A stretch of 64,000 nucleotides of DNA from Litoditis marina (GCA_964036275.1 OZ038433.1:45575097-45639096); one strand, 5' to 3'. Counted from the stretch's first letter, positions 49,201 through 59,379 are shown. Program-made: numbers and translations. The notes: generated by a model from the letters alone, not told the origin.

Positions 49201-52200
49201 CCACTGTTTTTGTAGTCAGAAAACAACACATTAAACCATTTACGGATCACTTGTGGGTCTTTCTCTGGTTTGGTTGTTTTCTTAGGTTTATTTAGCACAG
49301 CTGGTTTTGGATAGTGGTTCTCCAATAGTTTGGGAATTTTGTCTCTCTGTTCTTGCGTCAAATGACGAATAATTCTATTTATTTGGAGAGAAGACATATC
49401 TGGAGTAATGTCTTTAACATCCCATGTTTTTCTCTCATAACTAGTTGTAGTTGAAGAAGGAACTTCACTCGAACTATTGGTTATTGAGGTAACGACTGTG
49501 TTTTCCACACTTTCTATTGATTCCATGTCCGCTGTAGTGTCGTGAGCTGTCTCTGGTTTGGTGGGACCAGAGCAATGCTGCACATTTGACGTAATATTGA
49601 TGTTGATATTTTTGTCATTATCGACTGTAACTTTAGTAGAAGTATCAACCATATTCGTAGTGACCTCTTTCTTAGAAGCGCTTATTGGAAGATCTGCAAT
49701 AGTTACCAGCTTGTGTGTGCTAGACGGCCGGATCGCGCCACTGTTTGTAGTTTGAACTTTGGCCTGTTTGGTAATCGTATATAACTGTACCTTACTGGTA
49801 GACGCATCTAGTTTGGGGCTTTCACCCTTCATAGCGTTATTAGAATCACTGGTCATTCGGGGTGTAGATATTGTTTCAGACAGGAGCGTACTAGTTTCAA
49901 TAGTCTTTCTCCTGTCAATGGGTTTGTTCGAGTGCATATCACCAGCTCGAGGACTGGAGTTAACGATCCGCGAATCTGTCAATTCTTTGCAGAACTTTGA
50001 TCGGAAAGTCGTTAGTTCTACCTCGGAAAATAATGTATTATTGTTCAGAATGTATGATTTAGCATACAAACAAACAAATATTCCACAGTTGACCATGTCC
50101 TCTTTTTGTTGTTTCAAAGTATTTCCGTAGTTGTACTCGAACAAAGTACAATTCAGGTATTTCTTGAACATTTCTCGAATAAAGATGTCAAGTGGTTTCT
50201 GATAGGGATCAAGGTACATGGCTGAGTTTCCGTTTTTGCCAACAATGACTAGCCTCCAATGACTTTCGTGGCATATGGGGAAAATCTTCTTTTTCGGGAC
50301 AGTTTTCATCATTTTTTGCAAGCTTTCTGGCATGCGTTTTTGATCTGTTCTATGAGTAATTAGCACTGATTCCCAAAGTGCAGGCTCTATCAATTCGAAT
50401 GAGTTCTCTTTGTTGACTCTTTTGATATATTCTGTAATTACTTCGTCATTCAGCCATGCCTCCTGACCTGTAGTAAAACTGAGACATCCATAAGACAGCG
50501 TACTGGTAGCTCGTGGATCGTTTGTTTTGTTCGCAGTAGAATTTACCGTTACAGTACTTTTCGGCAAATTTTCACCGATTTTGCTCTTTTCGATAAGGAA
50601 ACCAGTAGATGCTCTCCTATTGTTTTTCATTGTAAGTGAAAAAAGGTTAGTGGGTGGTCTTATTCCACTTTTCCTTTTGGTATTGCTTACACTTGCTAGT
50701 TTAGTCGACTCTGATATAGTTGATAGAGCTGTTTTCAACCTTGTCAACTTTGACTCTCTTTCATCGGCCAGTTTCTTTGTGGCTGATCTAGTCAGAACAT
50801 GGTAATTGTTAGAAACACTTGTAGCTTTCCGAGTGAAGTTATCACCTTGTGAGACCTTAGTCTCTAAGGCTCTAAATTCCCTAGGACCACTGGTTACTGT
50901 TTCTGATGATTTTGCATGTTGTATTCGCCTATTTATCTGCTTCAACTTTTCAGCAGCATTTATAGAACCTTTGTATACACTTCGAATAGTAGATTCGTCT
51001 CTAGGCTCAGTACTGTTCGGTGTGGTTTTAGATCTCGTGAATCTTCCACAAAATAACGTGGTTTTGGTTTTTGAAAGACCTTCTGTATATTCTAGAGAAC
51101 ATTTGTTACATCTGTTTCCTGTTTGACAATCACCTCTTGATTTTTTCAAATCCGGATGATTGTCTTGGAGATGTTGCCTCATATCTAGTGCATTTGCATG
51201 AACACTGCTTACCAAACTACAAACAGTGCACTTATAGTTTTGATGGACTCCTCTCCTCTTGGTTATCGAGGAGTGGTCTTTTCTAATATGTGTTTTCAAC
51301 TTAGATCTGGCTGAACTTGTGTTATCTGCCAATGTGGTGTTAACAAATACAATATTCTCGTCTCCGTTGCCGTAACAAATAGGGCAGTGAAGGACTCTAG
51401 CTTCTGGAATAGTGATGGTTAAAGTAAGATCAGCTGCATTCCACGACGGGACGTGTTGATCTGGAATAGAAATAGAGTTATTTGATATAACATAGTTTTT
51501 AGTAGAGAACAACTTGTGTTCCGAAGGTTTGTAATCTCCCCCACCCGTTATGAGGCAGAAAGAGTTTTGATACGTATGTACTGAATCCGATATGCTTTCA
51601 ACAGTCTTGGTTAAGTGGACTGTATCAGAATATGAAGATAGAGTATGTTGCATGTGATAAGGAAAGATAAACCTATCCATCAACTCCTTGATTAGGTTGG
51701 AGTTGATTAGAAACTGTTCAAATTTCTCTATAGATGTTATAATGTTTGTGTTGATCTCTAATGTCGTGGCTGGAACGACCTCAATTGTTGAGGCCGCGCA
51801 CAGGCTAGGCAAAAGGTCAATACGTCTGCCACAAATAGACAAAAAACAACGAAAACTTGCCATCAGTTCCTTGGTTAAGTGAGAACTTTTGACAAAGAGA
51901 CGTGTTTTTGCTACGTGGAAATTATTTAGATGTCCCTCACACACAGTACCCGAAGCTGCGTGTGAGGTTTTAGCCCAATTTGTACAGTTTCTATCCGAAG
52001 ACAGGATCGTACTAGGTATACCTGAGTGTATAGTGCGGGCTACACTTCCACTCAGGGGTCCTGCTGATAGAGTCTTACCGGAAGCTACACGGCAGTGATC
52101 TCCGACAACAGTACGTCCGGTGCTCCCCGAGTCACCGATCCGTTTACCGCCTACTTCTGACGGGTTGGGTGTTTGGGGTAGTACTTGAAAATCAAGTCGT

Positions 52201-52382
52201 CCCGGTGTTCCCGCACAAGTAAACTTGTTTGGGTTATCTCGATGTAAGACGGAGATGTTCTCGTCCTTCACTCCACCTAGTGCCCACCCTGCTAAGGCGA
52301 TCGATGCCAGAGCATTCCGATCTAGTTGCGAGGATGAGACACCGGCCCAACACTGGCACACGGCGGATATAGGATAATTCAT
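46299..52382 (-). CDS. NeSL-type retrotransposon polyprotein (zinc finger, Ulp1-like protease, RT, restriction-like endonuclease)
   Basis: 2,027 aa in one uninterrupted frame. Domains in order: C2H2 fingers at C333/C336/H365/H370 and C385/C388/H404/H409, with a C425/C428 pair; a C48 (Ulp1-like) protease at about 630-800 with WLNDEVI, H708-W709, D725, Q758/Q759 and C766-G767 (N765 where D is usual); a Ser/Thr-rich linker; reverse transcriptase at about 1190-1520 with AFLD (D1340), GVKQGDPISP and FADD (1438-1441); a CCHC knuckle C1810-x2-C1813-x8-H1822-x4-C1827; and an endonuclease with RPD (D1876), D1891 and a YQRK motif (K1910). The endonuclease should nick SL1 DNA and the RT prime on it (target-primed reverse transcription); the protease's role in the family is unclear. 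The start is the only Met before residue 174 and lies 4 bp from the element end. Confidence 0.93.
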   Translation of the reverse strand: MNYPISAVCQCWAGVSSSQLDRNALASIALAGWALGGVKDENISVLHRDNPNKFTCAGTPGRLDFQVLPQTPNPSEVGGKRIGDSGSTGRTVVGDHCRVASGKTLSAGPLSGSVARTIHSGIPSTILSSDRNCTNWAKTSHAASGTVCEGHLNNFHVAKTRLFVKSSHLTKELMASFRCFLSICGRRIDLLPSLCAASTIEVVPATTLEINTNIITSIEKFEQFLINSNLIKELMDRFIFPYHMQHTLSSYSDTVHLTKTVESISDSVHTYQNSFCLITGGGDYKPSEHKLFSTKNYVISNNSISIPDQHVPSWNAADLTLTITIPEARVLHCPICYGNGDENIVFVNTTLADNTSSARSKLKTHIRKDHSSITKRRGVHQNYKCTVCSLVSSVHANALDMRQHLQDNHPDLKKSRGDCQTGNRCNKCSLEYTEGLSKTKTTLFCGRFTRSKTTPNSTEPRDESTIRSVYKGSINAAEKLKQINRRIQHAKSSETVTSGPREFRALETKVSQGDNFTRKATSVSNNYHVLTRSATKKLADERESKLTRLKTALSTISESTKLASVSNTKRKSGIRPPTNLFSLTMKNNRRASTGFLIEKSKIGENLPKSTVTVNSTANKTNDPRATSTLSYGCLSFTTGQEAWLNDEVITEYIKRVNKENSFELIEPALWESVLITHRTDQKRMPESLQKMMKTVPKKKIFPICHESHWRLVIVGKNGNSAMYLDPYQKPLDIFIREMFKKYLNCTLFEYNYGNTLKQQKEDMVNCGIFVCLYAKSYILNNNTLFSEVELTTFRSKFCKELTDSRIVNSSPRAGDMHSNKPIDRRKTIETSTLLSETISTPRMTSDSNNAMKGESPKLDASTSKVQLYTITKQAKVQTTNSGAIRPSSTHKLVTIADLPISASKKEVTTNMVDTSTKVTVDNDKNININITSNVQHCSGPTKPETAHDTTADMESIESVENTVVTSITNSSSEVPSSTTTSYERKTWDVKDITPDMSSLQINRIIRHLTQEQRDKIPKLLENHYPKPAVLNKPKKTTKPEKDPQVIRKWFNVLFSDYKNSGANFSRLNWIVEQLAAATMQYTAGNYESLEKITKRIPPPDQTKGEMAVQTEKTRTVKPKRSIDTKSISVMKDLYATNRTKAFEVITGNDNVKCKVDTKEVEKYFKNTTKVTSTDPEDLESLSKNTKKADVPDNFMDDFTIEEIQTILKKARDTAPGPDGVRYKHLLEMDPTMEVLLKLYNECKILQKIPDCWKEAETVLIYKDGEESDLSNWRPISMMSTLYKVYSSLWNNRLKKVKGLISKTQKGFSEREGCAENICILRSALDEARSSKGNISVAFLDLTNAFGSVPHELILHSLKTFGFPTEFIGIITDFYTNNTMRVASNDELTSPITLHSGVKQGDPISPTLFNISIEYLIRNHLATALGHKFINTRVKMLAFADDMVIVSNSIMELQSQLNILDNQAQKLNLVFKPRKCATLTIHKGKVQYHTPATIRNEPIRLIDHTTSYKYLGVQVNAKHKTSCVDIFKKSSADLRKITESKLQAHQKLDAIKTFILPKVTYIGSNATPLVKEMNEFSSNVMDAARTIHNIPIKGGPRDYVQMPIKKGGLGVLCPKTTMMIGNIVSNLKRLWSDDPYIIKMFWDFLLSTTRRYYKDKSTTSELDFVDYLNRKDVKKSDNVYNVFSRMSEATAHLRKQLHIFEFIWEDGDLKLKLQATDIGPELVITRKQVKTLYLKLRSCVQEHITKNFHSEYIAMGKVSEVVARDSRNNKFVKDGGMLSYSSKAFVHQARLGISRLKGSVIQYEKDADKTCRRCGHEVESLMHVLNQCKVHMGTLISDRHDSVLQRVVQGIREGDKKHLRLTVDRQSGETANRQRPDIMLFDDTKKEVIISDVTCPFENREIAMQTAYQRKIDKYLGIQADYELKGYKVHQLPIVVGSLGNWRPENDMATRALGISRQYNKILVKVVTATVLEYSKNIYWKHIHGDNYEIRARFIPAVTLKGAKWKKITTMNLLEPKPLFNSNDEMEI

Positions 52383-52386
52383 TCAA

Positions 52387-52450
52387 AGAGGGTAGGATAG
52401 TGGTGGACGCTCATGAGACGTACGTATATTGGTCTGGCCGGCTGGCCAAA
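52387..52450 (-). promoter_or_regulatory. SL1 promoter region directly upstream of the NeSL-like ORF
   Basis: The sequence from AGAGGGTAGG rightward is the normal SL1 upstream region, intact and in the right orientation. Measured by the spacing in undisturbed units, the SL1 start site falls on base 52382, which is the A of the ORF's ATG. Nematode SL genes use a snRNA-type Pol II promoter with a proximal element about 50-60 bp upstream; I did not identify that element by sequence. Capture of this promoter by the element is inference. Confidence 0.5.
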
Positions 52451-52544
52451 ACGCCCCCTTTAAGCGCTAAAACAGATAGTATTTGGTTTGTTTGGGCGCT
52501 AAAACTAAGGAAATTCGATCTAGTTTTAAATAAAAATGTAAAAA

Positions 52545-52662
52545 GCTTACGGCACCCGGGATTCCCAAGCCGTCTCCGATCCAAGTACTAACCGGGCCCA
52601 ACGTTGCTTGACTTGCCAGATCGGACGGGATGGCGTATTTTCAACGTGGTATGGTCGTAAGC
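52545..52662 (-). rRNA. 5S ribosomal RNA, copy 22
   Basis: Intact. Its downstream neighbour is the NeSL-like element in place of an SL1 gene. Confidence 0.96.
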
Positions 52663-53653
52663 GAAAGCATTGGGGGGTCTACTAGGGACATGCTGGAGGC
52701 AGATTTACGCAACTAGGACACATAAAACATAAATAAACAATTTCATAACTTTCCCAGCCACTAATTTGCTAAATTTCTCAGTCACAAGGTCACGTGGTTT
52801 CCGCGTGAATTCGGACAAAACGCGCGAAAATAGCAGTTCTAACGGTCTTTCCTCGCCCATAATTCGAACAATTGTTAATTATATCTCGCAATCTCTTGAT
52901 CTACCAGTCGAGAATACAGTTTTCTGTGAGTCAACCGCTGTACAAGTCACCAACTTTTCCCCATCCCCAGCTATAGCCCTGTAGAATCGCGGTTTTTCGC
53001 TCATATCTCAGCTTTGGAGGGTCGAAACACAAAAATGACAAGATTTCCGCGATCGGCACGTCATTTTGTATGCACACGGCACGAAAAGAAGCTGATTCGG
53101 AGAAAATTTCCCGATTGCAAATGGCAAAAATCTACAGGTATTTGAACCTCCCCCCTCCGGCACGGGAGGCGGCAGCACTATCCACTAGGCCACCGGACAC
53201 CTCCGAGCCGGAATGCTTGTTTCGGGGGCAAGAGCGCGCGGTTCACTGTTGTATATGGAAATGTTAGGTTTTTCATAGATGAGATAAATGATTTAGCTCT
53301 CAATTCTCAATTGTAGCCCTCAGATGTGGAGCAAATTTCAATTTCGTTCTCTGGCACGAAACTCGATGAGAATTTGGAAAAACTATCGGAAAATGTACGA
53401 ATAGCTTTTGTAAAAGTATTTTCTATGATGTGTAACTTAAATTGAGGTGTATGGGGGAAAAAAGTTCGACTTTTGTTTCACGTGACTCACGTGGGAAAAC
53501 GTGCATTTTCACGGGTCCACACCTACTAAACATGCATGAACATCCCTTTTGTTGCCGATGTGGAGCAAACTACAACGTTTCTTTTAGAGAACACCTGTTT
53601 TCTGCTCACGTGAGACACGTGACACACGTGTTTTTACTTTTGTACACATTCTT

Positions 53654-53749
53654 AGTGCCCTCCTACTGGAGGGCGTTCCAAAATTTGTCTTAACCACAAC
53701 TTTCATTGGGTCAGAACGAGAAAGTACCTCAAACTTGGGTAATTAAACC
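53654..53749 (-). ncRNA. sls-1: SL1 spliced-leader RNA, copy 20
   Basis: Exon 53728-53749, intact. Confidence 0.95.
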
Positions 53750-53911
53750 AACGAGAGGGTAGGATAGTGGTGGACGCTCATGAGACGTACGTATATTGGT
53801 CTGGCCGGCTGGCCAAAACGCCCCCTTTAAGCGCTAAAACAGATAGTATTTGGTTTGTTTGGGCGCTAAAACTAAGGAAATTCGATCTAGTTTTAAATAA
53901 AAATGTAAAAA

Positions 53912-54029
53912 GCTTACGGCACCCGGGATTCCCAAGCCGTCTCCGATCCAAGTACTAACCGGGCCCAACGTTGCTTGACTTGCCAGATCGGACGGGATGG
54001 CGTATTTTCAACGTGGTATGGTCGTAAGC
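53912..54029 (-). rRNA. 5S ribosomal RNA, copy 23
   Basis: Intact; partner SL1 gene at 53654-53749. Confidence 0.96.
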
Positions 54030-55020
54030 GAAAGCATTGGGGGGTCTACTAGGGACATGCTGGAGGCAGATTTACGCAACTAGGACACATAAAACATAAA
54101 TAAACAATTTCATAACTTTCCCAGCCACTAATTTGCTAAATTTCTCAGTCACAAGGTCACGTGGTTTCCGCGTGAATTCGGACAAAACGCGCGAAAATAG
54201 CAGTTCTAACGGTCTTTCCTCGCCCATAATTCGAACAATTGTTAATTATATCTCGCAATCTCTTGATCTACCAGTCGAGAATACAGTTTTCTGTGAGTCA
54301 ACCGCTGTACAAGTCACCAACTTTTCCCCATCCCCAGCTATAGCCCTGTAGAATCGCGGTTTTTCGCTCATATCTCAGCTTTGGAGGGTCGAAACACAAA
54401 AATGACAAGATTTCCGCGATCGGCACGTCATTTTGTATGCACACGGCACGAAAAGAAGCTGATTCGGAGAAAATTTCCCGATTGCAAATGGCAAAAATCT
54501 ACAGGTATTTGAACCTCCCCCCTCCGGCACGGGAGGCGGCAGCACTATCCACTAGGCCACCGGACACCTCCGAGCCGGAATGCTTGTTTCGGGGGCAAGA
54601 GCGCGCGGTTCACTGTTGTATATGGAAATGTTAGGTTTTTCATAGATGAGATAAATGATTTAGCTCTCAATTCTCAATTGTAGCCCTCAGATGTGGAGCA
54701 AATTTCAATTTCGTTCTCTGGCACGAAACTCGATGAGAATTTGGAAAAACTATCGGAAAATGTACGAATAGCTTTTGTAAAAGTATTTTCTATGATGTGT
54801 AACTTAAATTGAGGTGTATGGGGGAAAAAAGTTCGACTTTTGTTTCACGTGACTCACGTGGGAAAACGTGCATTTTCACGGGTCCACACCTACTAAACAT
54901 GCATGAACATCCCTTTTGTTGCCGATGTGGAGCAAACTACAACGTTTCTTTTAGAGAACACCTGTTTTCTGCTCACGTGAGACACGTGACACACGTGTTT
55001 TTACTTTTGTACACATTCTT

Positions 55021-55116
55021 AGTGCCCTCCTACTGGAGGGCGTTCCAAAATTTGTCTTAACCACAACTTTCATTGGGTCAGAACGAGAAAGTACCTCAAA
55101 CTTGGGTAATTAAACC
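55021..55116 (-). ncRNA. sls-1: SL1 spliced-leader RNA, copy 21
   Basis: Exon 55095-55116, intact. Confidence 0.95.
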
Positions 55117-55278
55117 AACGAGAGGGTAGGATAGTGGTGGACGCTCATGAGACGTACGTATATTGGTCTGGCCGGCTGGCCAAAACGCCCCCTTTAAGCG
55201 CTAAAACAGATAGTATTTGGTTTGTTTGGGCGCTAAAACTAAGGAAATTCGATCTAGTTTTAAATAAAAATGTAAAAA

Positions 55279-55396
55279 GCTTACGGCACCCGGGATTCCC
55301 AAGCCGTCTCCGATCCAAGTACTAACCGGGCCCAACGTTGCTTGACTTGCCAGATCGGACGGGATGGCGTATTTTCAACGTGGTATGGTCGTAAGC
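55279..55396 (-). rRNA. 5S ribosomal RNA, copy 24
   Basis: Intact; partner SL1 gene at 55021-55116. Confidence 0.96.
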
Positions 55397-56387
55397 GAAA
55401 GCATTGGGGGGTCTACTAGGGACATGCTGGAGGCAGATTTACGCAACTAGGACACATAAAACATAAATAAACAATTTCATAACTTTCCCAGCCACTAATT
55501 TGCTAAATTTCTCAGTCACAAGGTCACGTGGTTTCCACGTGAATTCGGACAAAACGCGCGAAAATAGCAGTTCTAACGATCTTTCCTCGCCCATAATTCG
55601 AACAATTGTTAATTATATCTCGCAATCTCTTGATCTACCAGTCGAGAATACAGTTTTCTGTGAGTCAACCGCTGTACAAGTCACCAACTTTTCCCCATCC
55701 CCAGCTATAGCCCTGTAGAATCGCGGTTTTTCGCTCATATCTCAGCTTTGGAGGGTCGAAACACAAAAATGACAAGATTTCCGCGATCGGCACGTCATTT
55801 TGTATGCACACGGCACGAAAAGAAGCTAATTCGGAGAAAATTTCCCGATTGCAAATGGCAAAAATCTACAGGTATTTGAACCTCCCCCCTCCGGCACGGG
55901 AGGCGGCAGCACTATCCACTAGGCCACCGGACACCTCCGAGCCGGAATGCTTGTTTCGGGGGCAAGAGCGCGCGGTTCACTGTTGTATATGGAAATGTTA
56001 GGTTTTTCATAGATGAGATAAATGATTTAGCTCTCAATTCTCAATTGTAGCCCTCAGATGTGGAGCAAATTTCAATTTCGTTCTCTGGCACGAAACTCGA
56101 TGAGAATTTGGAAAAACTATCGGAAAATGTACGAATAGCTTTTGTAAAAGTATTTTCTATGATGTGTAACTTAAATTGAGGTGTATGGGGGAAAAAAGTT
56201 CGACTTTTGTTTCACGTGACTCACGTGGGAAAACGTGCATTTTCACGGGTCCACACCTACTAAACATGCATGAACATCCCTTTTGTTGCCGATGTGGAGC
56301 AAACTACAACGTTTCTTTTAGAGAACACCTGTTTTCTGCTCACGTGAGACACGTGACACACGTGTTTTTACTTTTGTACACATTCTT

Positions 56388-56483
56388 AGTGCCCTCCTAC
56401 TGGAGGGCGTTCCAAAATTTGTCTTAACCACAACTTTCATTGGGTCAGAACGAGAAAGTACCTCAAACTTGGGTAATTAAACC
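56388..56483 (-). ncRNA. sls-1: SL1 spliced-leader RNA, copy 22
   Basis: Exon 56462-56483, intact. Confidence 0.95.
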
Positions 56484-56645
56484 AACGAGAGGGTAGGATA
56501 GTGGTGGACGCTCATGAGACGTACGTATATTGGTCTGGCCGGCTGGCCAAAACGCCCCCTTTAAGCGCTAAAACAGATAGTATTTGGTTTGTTTGGGCGC
56601 TAAAACTAAGGAAATTCGATCTAGTTTTAAATAAAAATGTAAAAA

Positions 56646-56763
56646 GCTTACGGCACCCGGGATTCCCAAGCCGTCTCCGATCCAAGTACTAACCGGGCCC
56701 AACGTTGCTTGACTTGCCAGATCGGACGGGATGGCGTATTTTCAACGTGGTATGGTCGTAAGC
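56646..56763 (-). rRNA. 5S ribosomal RNA, copy 25
   Basis: Intact; partner SL1 gene at 56388-56483. Confidence 0.96.
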
Positions 56764-57754
56764 GAAAGCATTGGGGGGTCTACTAGGGACATGCTGGAGG
56801 CAGATTTACGCAACTAGGACACATAAAACATAAATAAACAATTTCATAACTTTCCCAGCCACTAATTTGCTAAATTTCTCAGTCACAAGGTCACGTGGTT
56901 TCCGCGTGAATTCGGACAAAACGCGCGAAAATAGCAGTTCTAACGGTCTTTCCTCGCCCATAATTCGAACAATTGTTAATTATATCTCGCAATCTCTTGA
57001 TCTACCAGTCGAGAATACAGTTTTCTGTGAGTCAACCGCTGTACAAGTCACCAACTTTTCCCCATCCCCAGCTATAGCCCTGTAGAATCGCGGTTTTTCG
57101 CTCATATCTCAGCTTTGGAGGGTCGAAACACAAAAATGACAAGATTTCCGCGATCGGCACGTCATTTTGTATGCACACGGCACGAAAAGAAGCTGATTCG
57201 GAGAAAATTTCCCGATTGCAAATGGCAAAAATCTACAGGTATTTGAACCTCCCCCCTCCGGCACGGGAGGCGGCAGCACTATCCACTAGGCCACCGGACA
57301 CCTCCGAGCCGGAATGCTTGTTTCGGGGGCAAGAGCGCGCGGTTCACTGTTGTATATGGAAATGTTAGGTTTTTCATAGATGAGATAAATGATTTAGCTC
57401 TCAATTCTCAATTGTAGCCCTCAGATGTGGAGCAAATTTCAATTTCGTTCTCTGGCACGAAACTCGATGAGAATTTGGAAAAACTATCGGAAAATGTACG
57501 AATAGCTTTTGTAAAAGTATTTTCTATGATGTGTAACTTAAATTGAGGTGTATGGGGGAAAAAAGTTCGACTTTTGTTTCACGTGACTCACGTGGGAAAA
57601 CGTGCATTTTCACGGGTCCACACCTACTAAACATGCATGAACATCCCTTTTGTTGCCGATGTGGAGCAAACTACAACGTTTCTTTTAGAGAACACCTGTT
57701 TTCTGCTCACGTGAGACACGTGACACACGTGTTTTTACTTTTGTACACATTCTT

Positions 57755-57850
57755 AGTGCCCTCCTACTGGAGGGCGTTCCAAAATTTGTCTTAACCACAA
57801 CTTTCATTGGGTCAGAACGAGAAAGTACCTCAAACTTGGGTAATTAAACC
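57755..57850 (-). ncRNA. sls-1: SL1 spliced-leader RNA, copy 23
   Basis: Exon 57829-57850, intact. Confidence 0.95.
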
Positions 57851-58012
57851 AACGAGAGGGTAGGATAGTGGTGGACGCTCATGAGACGTACGTATATTGG
57901 TCTGGCCGGCTGGCCAAAACGCCCCCTTTAAGCGCTAAAACAGATAGTATTTGGTTTGTTTGGGCGCTAAAACTAAGGAAATTCGATCTAGTTTTAAATA
58001 AAAATGTAAAAA

Positions 58013-58130
58013 GCTTACGGCACCCGGGATTCCCAAGCCGTCTCCGATCCAAGTACTAACCGGGCCCAACGTTGCTTGACTTGCCAGATCGGACGGGATG
58101 GCGTATTTTCAACGTGGTATGGTCGTAAGC
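58013..58130 (-). rRNA. 5S ribosomal RNA, copy 26
   Basis: Intact; partner SL1 gene at 57755-57850. Confidence 0.96.
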
Positions 58131-59121
58131 GAAAGCATTGGGGGGTCTACTAGGGACATGCTGGAGGCAGATTTACGCAACTAGGACACATAAAACATAA
58201 ATAAACAATTTCATAACTTTCCCAGCCACTAATTTGCTAAATTTCTCAGTCACAAGGTCACGTGGTTTCCGCGTGAATTCGGACAAAACGCGCGAAAATA
58301 GCAGTTCTAACGGTCTTTCCTCGCCCATAATTCGAACAATTGTTAATTATATCTCGCAATCTCTTGATCTACCAGTCGAGAATACAGTTTTCTGTGAGTC
58401 AACCGCTGTACAAGTCACCAACTTTTCCCCATCCCCAGCTATAGCCCTGTAGAATCGCGGTTTTTCGCTCATATCTCAGCTTTGGAGGGTCGAAACACAA
58501 AAATGACAAGATTTCCGCGATCGGCACGTCATTTTGTATGCACACGGCACGAAAAGAAGCTGATTCGGAGAAAATTTCCCGATTGCAAATGGCAAAAATC
58601 TACAGGTATTTGAACCTCCCCCCTCCGGCACGGGAGGCGGCAGCACTATCCACTAGGCCACCGGACACCTCCGAGCCGGAATGCTTGTTTCGGGGGCAAG
58701 AGCGCGCGGTTCACTGTTGTATATGGAAATGTTAGGTTTTTCATAGATGAGATAAATGATTTAGCTCTCAATTCTCAATTGTAGCCCTCAGATGTGGAGC
58801 AAATTTCAATTTCGTTCTCTGGCACGAAACTCGATGAGAATTTGGAAAAACTATCGGAAAATGTACGAATAGCTTTTGTAAAAGTATTTTCTATGATGTG
58901 TAACTTAAATTGAGGTGTATGGGGGAAAAAAGTTCGACTTTTGTTTCACGTGACTCACGTGGGAAAACGTGCATTTTCACGGGTCCACACCTACTAAACA
59001 TGCATGAACATCCCTTTTGTTGCCGATGTGGAGCAAACTACAACGTTTCTTTTAGAGAACACCTGTTTTCTGCTCACGTGAGACACGTGACACACGTGTT
59101 TTTACTTTTGTACACATTCTT

Positions 59122-59217
59122 AGTGCCCTCCTACTGGAGGGCGTTCCAAAATTTGTCTTAACCACAACTTTCATTGGGTCAGAACGAGAAAGTACCTCAA
59201 ACTTGGGTAATTAAACC
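59122..59217 (-). ncRNA. sls-1: SL1 spliced-leader RNA, copy 24
   Basis: Exon 59196-59217, intact. Confidence 0.95.
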
Positions 59218-59379
59218 AACGAGAGGGTAGGATAGTGGTGGACGCTCATGAGACGTACGTATATTGGTCTGGCCGGCTGGCCAAAACGCCCCCTTTAAGC
59301 GCTAAAACAGATAGTATTTGGTTTGTTTGGGCGCTAAAACTAAGGAAATTCGATCTAGTTTTAAATAAAAATGTAAAAA

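Larger units (their letters stand above)
45921..52386 (-). mobile_element. NeSL-clade non-LTR retrotransposon inserted in an SL1 gene
   Basis: A 6,466-bp insertion in the same orientation as SL1. Relative to an intact SL1 gene the left junction keeps GGTAATTAAA and the right junction resumes at AGAGGGTAGG. Six bases (CCAACG on the plus strand), including the SL1 start GG, are missing, so the insertion made a small target deletion and no target duplication. There is one long ORF and a 378-bp 3' UTR with no poly-A tail. NeSL-1 of C. elegans is the known family that targets SL1 genes and combines a protease, reverse transcriptase and restriction-like endonuclease. The unbroken ORF indicates a young and possibly active copy. 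Confidence 0.93.

Noticed and set aside
46720..51882. Plus-strand ORFs of up to 157 codons opposite the retrotransposon ORF
   Set aside because: They are antisense shadows of the 2,027-codon frame and resemble no known proteins.
52304..52359. HDV-like self-cleaving ribozyme at the 5' end of the NeSL-like element, as in R2
   Set aside because: GTGCCAG and CTGGCAT (minus strand, 52353-52359 and 52304-52310) can pair over seven bases with a terminal G-U like P1. I could not draw a normal P3/L3 or J4/2, and cleavage there would remove the ATG. A ribozyme descriptor search would settle it.
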